Of a stretch of 64,000 nt of DNA, positions 60,501 through 64,000 are shown piece after piece. Made by a program: the position numbers and the translations under genes. Under the pieces are notes generated by a model. It was not told the origin of the DNA and searched no databases. It saw only the letters and a program-made list of their open reading frames with translations. The first letter of the stretch is position 1. Each line of letters starts with the position of its first letter. Origin of the DNA: Deltaproteobacteria bacterium HGW-Deltaproteobacteria-4 (GTDB lineage Bacteria > Desulfobacterota > Desulfuromonadia > Desulfuromonadales > UBA2197); the NCBI GenBank assembly GCA_002841765.1, contig PHAV01000016.1, forward strand, positions 1 through 64,000. Direction: 5' to 3'.

Positions 60501-63500
60501 CAGGCCGCTTAACAACGCAGAGTCCGTGCCGTTATCCGCCACAAGCGCACCGTTCAGACGCGTGGAGTTGACCACATAGGAGGTAAAGGTCGGGATCAGA
60601 TCGCGCAGCGATACATTAACGGCGTCTTCGTTACCGATATTCTTGACGGTGATGGTGTAGCGCAGGGTGTCGCCCGCCATCAGCACGTTGGTATCGCCGG
60701 TGAGGTCCTGCGAGGTCTTGTAGACCTGGAATTGCGGTGCGGAGCTGATCAAGGTGGCGGTTTCGTTACTCGTCACCACCTGTTCGGGGACGGTCAGCTG
60801 CGCCTGATTCAGTACGATTGTGCCATTTTGCAGCACCGGGGCGAGGGTCGCCTCGAACTCAATGGTCATCGTCGCGTCGGGATCCCCCTGGGCAGCCAGG
60901 GTCAGCTCCCGGATATCGACGATCCCCGTAGCATTGGCGCCGCCCAGGGCATCGCTGCTGGTGTTGGTATGGCTGAGCAGCTGCAAGCTGCCGGCAACAA
61001 AGTGCGCGGCCAACTCGTCCGTCACCACGATGTTATTCACCGGAACAACGCTTTCATTGCTGATCACGAGGGTATAACGCAGGGTGTCACCGGGCCGGGC
61101 GTTCGCCCCGGAATTTTGGGTGGTGGCATTGACGACGGACTTGACCAGGGCGATCGCCAGCGGGGTGGTCAGGGTCTGCGTGGCCGGCGAGGTAAAGTAA
61201 TCGTTGAGCGCCGGGATGCCGCTGCCGGTACGCTCGATCGAGCTCTGCTCGCCGTTCAGACCGGTCCAGCGCGCGATGGCGCTGCTGGTCAAAGTCTGTC
61301 CGGGGCTGACCCCGGCAAGGAGACGAACCTGATAGGTAACGGTGACCGTCGCCCCTTCGCTGATATCGACATCAATGCCGTGCGCCGGATCCCAGGTGAG
61401 GATCTGGGAAGCAGTGACACCGTCGGCACCATTAAGCAGCGGATCGGCCAGAGCCGCGCCGTTTACGGTGGCACTGCCAGGGACATAGACCAGACCCAGC
61501 CCCAGGCTCTCCTCGATGCTGAGGTCGAAGGCGTTGCTAAAGTCATCCCCGGCTCCGCCCCCCGCCGTAGTCAAGTTCAGGGTGTAGGTCAAAATCTCCC
61601 CGGCTTGCGGTGACGTGGTCGAAGCGGTCCGGGTGACAGTCAGCAACGGTTCGACGATGGTCAAGAGTCCACTGGACGAGGACGTGACCGCATCCGCGGG
61701 CATGCCGCTATAGGTATAAGCGGCGGTATTGACGAAATTCGTCCCGGCATTGGCCTGATCGTTATTGGCCACCCGTGTCCGCAGGGTGATGAGCACCTGC
61801 TGCCCGGCCGGGATGTCCGCAATCGTCAAACGCACTTGGCCTGCAATCACACTTTCGCTTAAAGTCACCGGACCGGCGTTGGCATCGACGGCACTCGCAC
61901 TGAGATATTCCAGCGCAGCATGGAGTTGATCGCTCACCACTACATTGGCGAGGGCCGCGTTCATCGGCACGGCCGGCACCCGGATCTGGTAGACCACCTC
62001 TTCGCCGATGGTTGCTTCCGCCGGGGAGACCAGGGTCGTCAACAGCTGATCAACGCTCACCAGGTTGGTCATCCACACTTGCGCCAGCATCGGGGCAGGA
62101 TAGAGCCGCCCCGCGGCGGTTAACGGCAGCGACCAATATTCCGCCAGCTGCGCCTGGTTGCTCCAGCTCTTTGAGACGGTGAGATCGGTATGAAAGCCGA
62201 GGGTGTAATCGACCGTGACGCATTCCCCCGGATGGATCGGGGAACTGTCGAGCAGCGCGATGCGCATTTCCCCGCCCCGCCCGGGAGCGGCGTAGGTGTA
62301 ATCCGTCCCCGCAACTAATGTGGCCGCGCCGATCTTCACCAGCGGAGGATTCGTGATCAGGTTACTTTCGTCGAGCTCCGGCGCCAGCAGATCGGACAGC
62401 ACCACGCCATAAGCCGGCGCCAGACCGTCGTTACAAGAGAGTAAGCGGAAATTCATCACATCGCTGGCAATGTTGACCTGGTAGGGATCGGCCAGAGTGC
62501 CGGTACCGACACGACCGTTGCCCAGATCAAGCTTGCTGAGTGCCCGCATCAGCGGCTGGCGGACGTCAACCCGCGCCGTAGCCGTCAGACGCTCCGGGAA
62601 AAGGACCGGATCGCCGCCCGTATAGGAGAGCGTCGCCCGGTTGTCGCGCAGAATGGACGGATCGTAAGCCACCCCCACGCTTGGCGCATCAATGACGACC
62701 TTGGCGACATAGCGGATCACCAGGGTATCAAGCGGGGTGCCGTTGTTACTCGGCAGGTTGGTGATGTCGCCGAATTCCCAGCGCAAGGTGCCGGTAGCGC
62801 CGGCAGCCGGCTGCGCTGCCAAGGTGTAGGTGAAGTCGGGAGGGGCGTTGATTATAACGCTTTCCAGCGCCATGCCCGCCGGCAATGCATCCTCGACCAC
62901 GACGTTCTGGGTCGTATATTCCTGCAGACTGAGCATCAGTTCATAGGTGACGGAGTCGCCGACGCGGACAATCGCATCAATGGTGCTGGTCGGGATCTCG
63001 GGATAAGAATCATCGACCACTACTTTGCTGATGGCGGTGTTATCCACCGTGCTGACCGGGACCGTGAGCGGACCGTGGCAATAATTGTTGAGGCTGTCGG
63101 TGACCGGACAGCCGGCACCGGTGCGCTCGCCGTCAGCGCCCTCCGGCAGCGAAGTCCAGTCGACGTAGACGCGGTTAATGATCTCTTCTCCCGTGACCGC
63201 CACCACCGTCACCTGGTAGGTCAGCAGCAGCGCCTGACCAGCGGGAATATCGAGACTGTCGTCACCGTTCTGTTGACCCCAAACCCGAGCCCCGTCGGGG
63301 AGGGTGCCAGGATTCACCACAAAGCCGGCGACGGCGACGCCGCTGATCTGCGCGGTGGCAGAATCCGGGAGCAGCGCGACACTCGCTGGCAACGTGTCGA
63401 CAACGTTGGTGTCAAAAGCCGTCGAGCTGCCGCTATTGGGGATGGTGACCGCATATTCAAGGACGTCACCGACCGTGGCAAAATCGGTGGCCAGTTTTCC

Positions 63501-64000
63501 CGCAGGCGTAACAAAACGCACCGTCTTGGTGGCCGCGCTTACCGCTGGCTCGACCACGGTCATGTTGGCGGTGCTCCCCGCACTGCCGGCCGTTTGTGTG
63601 CTATCGACGCCGTTTGCCCGGTTGAAGGTGTATGTCGCGCTGTTGTTGAAGAGCAGACCGCTGCGGTTGGTGGGGGTATTGAGCAGTTCGACGATAAGCT
63701 CGATGACTGCCTGGCTATTGGCGGGAATGTCGATGCCGGTGATGGTATCTTCGATCACCAGATTGGTGTCGCTGCCACTGGTATTGGTCAGCGTCCAGAG
63801 GCCGCCCGAAACCACCCTTGCACTGACAAAACGTATGTCAGCCGCAGACACATTCACGTTATCGAGAATCCGGACGTCGTACAGAGGTACGGCGGTCGGG
63901 ACCGCGGGCACAGCGATGCGGTAGGTGAACTGCTCGCCGATCGTAGCACTCGTCAGGGTATTCGCCTTCGCCAGCGGGCCGGGAGTCTGAATGAGCACCG
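57534..64000 (-). CDS. Giant DUF11-repeat surface protein (5' end outside window)
   Basis: At least 2154 residues, N-terminus beyond the window. About 11 DUF11-type beta-sandwich repeats are seen, each opening like AGDTLRYTITVKNIGNEDA and closing with PANTSYVANSVTLNG. Two carboxypeptidase-regulatory/SdrD-B-like modules (GHLWHDANFDNLHDPAEL and a later one) precede the last repeat. A C-terminal module reads VIGKVFDDRNLDGEQDADEVG, then GSNFILKMDDRSLPTGYR. Several loops fit calcium-binding patterns (DANANGSVDPGD, DRNLDGEQDADE). No sortase signal is seen at the C-terminus. Probably an exported adhesin or sheath-like stalk, paired with the downstream OmpA/barrel protein 43 bases away. Confidence 0.85.
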   Translation of the reverse strand, partial: VLIQTPGPLAKANTLTSATIGEQFTYRIAVPAVPTAVPLYDVRILDNVNVSAADIRFVSARVVSGGLWTLTNTSGSDTNLVIEDTITGIDIPANSQAVIELIVELLNTPTNRSGLLFNNSATYTFNRANGVDSTQTAGSAGSTANMTVVEPAVSAATKTVRFVTPAGKLATDFATVGDVLEYAVTIPNSGSSTAFDTNVVDTLPASVALLPDSATAQISGVAVAGFVVNPGTLPDGARVWGQQNGDDSLDIPAGQALLLTYQVTVVAVTGEEIINRVYVDWTSLPEGADGERTGAGCPVTDSLNNYCHGPLTVPVSTVDNTAISKVVVDDSYPEIPTSTIDAIVRVGDSVTYELMLSLQEYTTQNVVVEDALPAGMALESVIINAPPDFTYTLAAQPAAGATGTLRWEFGDITNLPSNNGTPLDTLVIRYVAKVVIDAPSVGVAYDPSILRDNRATLSYTGGDPVLFPERLTATARVDVRQPLMRALSKLDLGNGRVGTGTLADPYQVNIASDVMNFRLLSCNDGLAPAYGVVLSDLLAPELDESNLITNPPLVKIGAATLVAGTDYTYAAPGRGGEMRIALLDSSPIHPGECVTVDYTLGFHTDLTVSKSWSNQAQLAEYWSLPLTAAGRLYPAPMLAQVWMTNLVSVDQLLTTLVSPAEATIGEEVVYQIRVPAVPMNAALANVVVSDQLHAALEYLSASAVDANAGPVTLSESVIAGQVRLTIADIPAGQQVLITLRTRVANNDQANAGTNFVNTAAYTYSGMPADAVTSSSSGLLTIVEPLLTVTRTASTTSPQAGEILTYTLNLTTAGGGAGDDFSNAFDLSIEESLGLGLVYVPGSATVNGAALADPLLNGADGVTASQILTWDPAHGIDVDISEGATVTVTYQVRLLAGVSPGQTLTSSAIARWTGLNGEQSSIERTGSGIPALNDYFTSPATQTLTTPLAIALVKSVVNATTQNSGANARPGDTLRYTLVISNESVVPVNNIVVTDELAAHFVAGSLQLLSHTNTSSDALGGANATGIVDIRELTLAAQGDPDATMTIEFEATLAPVLQNGTIVLNQAQLTVPEQVVTSNETATLISSAPQFQVYKTSQDLTGDTNVLMAGDTLRYTITVKNIGNEDAVNVSLRDLIPTFTSYVVNSTRLNGALVADNGTDSALLSGLLIKSPADIIAGGMRADATDSTVNVATVSFEVMIDSDVLDGTIISNQGFLNGSGSGSGPFVERASDDPAVNGQDDPAVFGDEDPTRNIVGNLPLVDAQKTVFLSYDANANGSVDPGDRLRYIITVHNYGAALATDVVLTDAVPANTSYVANSVTLNGQPVGAPDGGISPLTSGIAVNSADSSSGTIAIGASAGIIFEVEVASGVAAGTVISNQGYVATTGLPSEPTDADGIDSNGDQPTTVVVGSAQQLSIVKEVFVVGGGVAQAGGQLEYVVRVTNNGAVDATDVEINDDLSLLTGLASYLEGSATLNGVANPTAVTYAAPQLTANIGDLPQGATTTLRFRMQINSSVPIGTTLTNSAQVTWNTPQVTSPKALVSIDLGGLPGSAMLNGHLWHDANFDNLHDPAELSLAGWTVALYRNNVQLGRVSTDAGGLYRFSGLAPVETTADQYELRFNAPGATTTTAKLGQADSAFTDGMQQISHIVALPGSILQNLNLPIDPNGVIFESFERSPIAGATLTMLRSGSTTPLPSGCFADPAQQNQVTLASGFYKFDMNYSDLACPQGADYVIRVSPPASGYLPGPSRIIPPVTHEETAAYSVATCAADAVATPAGFCEAQTSASAPATVMPAAQINYFLHQTLSAPVPGGSQLFNNHIALDPTLDNTVFIRKTSPLINVSRGQLVPYTIKVTNTTAVTLQDLQVVDTFPPGFKYVEGSARVNGQPLEPVKSNRTLTWSHLQLESGEDKAKEIKLLLIVGSGMNEGEYVNRAELFHTVLAASLGVDTATVRVIPDPTFDCTDVIGKVFDDRNLDGEQDADEVGLAGVRVVTARGLIATSDAHGRFHITCAVVPDEDRGSNFILKMDDRSLPTGYRVTSENPQVQRATRGKMLRYNFAATIHRVVAIDIAEGVFEPKRTVLRLQWIYKIPQLLAELKKAPAVLRLSYLADIEDEELVQARLEALKKEVAKQWVLSAGGYRLDIETEVFWRRSGPP

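Noticed and set aside
57525-60512. A 995-residue open frame on the plus strand opposite the DUF11 gene
   Set aside because: It has no ribosome site, a low-complexity Arg/Gly/Asp-rich composition and no domain. It mirrors the codon bias of the real repeat protein on the other strand.
57534-64000. CRISPR array or DNA tandem repeats in the repeat-rich region
   Set aside because: The repetition is at protein level (DUF11 domains). No short, regularly spaced identical DNA repeats are visible anywhere in the window.

Overview
The window looks like chromosome from a Gram-negative, anaerobic deltaproteobacterium of the Desulfuromonadales/Geobacterales type. This is inferred from gene content and was not searched. 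The supporting signs are an oleABCD hydrocarbon operon, a DHH-CBS-nucleotidyltransferase fusion of the kind used for A-addition in Geobacter, a CIRCE-controlled rpoH, a large chemosensory operon, a TatD/radical-SAM fusion, and deltaproteobacterial Tol/Exb-AgmX envelope genes. Most genes are densely packed with 4-base ATGA overlaps. Only a few promoters and terminators are clear.

Layout. 1-0.4 kb: the end of a probable IS256-family element and terminator-like hairpins. 0.4-2.1 kb: a VTT/DedA-like membrane protein divergent from rpoH, with a sigma-70 promoter overlapping a CIRCE operator. 2.2-7.6 kb (minus): oleA-oleB-oleC-oleD plus an Sfp-type phosphopantetheinyl transferase, from one promoter. 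7.6-11.4 kb (minus): site-2 protease homologue, DHH/CBS/tRNA nucleotidyltransferase, ogt. 11.6-16.4 kb: rpsT (plus), then infA, leuS, lptE, holA (minus). 16.5-28.9 kb (minus): a chemosensory operon with PATAN protein, CheY, CheA, ExeA-like ATPase, two CheW proteins, response regulators, a HEAT-repeat protein, CheR, CheB and a GAF protein, but no receptor. 29.0-33.0 kb (minus): rnc, a radical SAM gene, era, der. 33.2 kb: tRNA-Thr(CGU) followed by a 33-bp perfect palindrome that copies the tRNA 3' end. 33.3-34.0 kb: an OmpA-type lipoprotein. 34.2-40.1 kb (plus): tmk-holB-ricT-metG-tatD/rSAM. 40.1-41.7 kb: a WYL regulator, a frameshifted helix-hairpin-helix gene and a Pal/OmpA C-terminal remnant.

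41.7-64.0 kb (minus) is the most unusual part. In transcription order it holds a giant (>2150 residue) DUF11-repeat surface protein that runs off the window, a roughly 1710-residue outer-membrane protein with three tandem OmpA-like domains in front of a beta-barrel, a small periplasmic protein, two large TPR/coiled-coil periplasmic proteins, a TPR lipoprotein, a small exported protein, then ExbB-ExbD-ExbD, a TonB/AgmX-like transducer with a cytoplasmic coiled coil, and a second ExbB. My reading is a proton-motive-force-powered trans-envelope machine. Its layout recalls the Agl/Glt gliding engine of Myxococcus, but it is coupled to a giant adhesin-like exoprotein instead of known gliding parts. 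This is inference from gene order and domain architecture.

Two copies of a dispersed intergenic repeat with ACACGGAT...ATCCGTGT ends lie behind rpoH and inside the envelope cluster.
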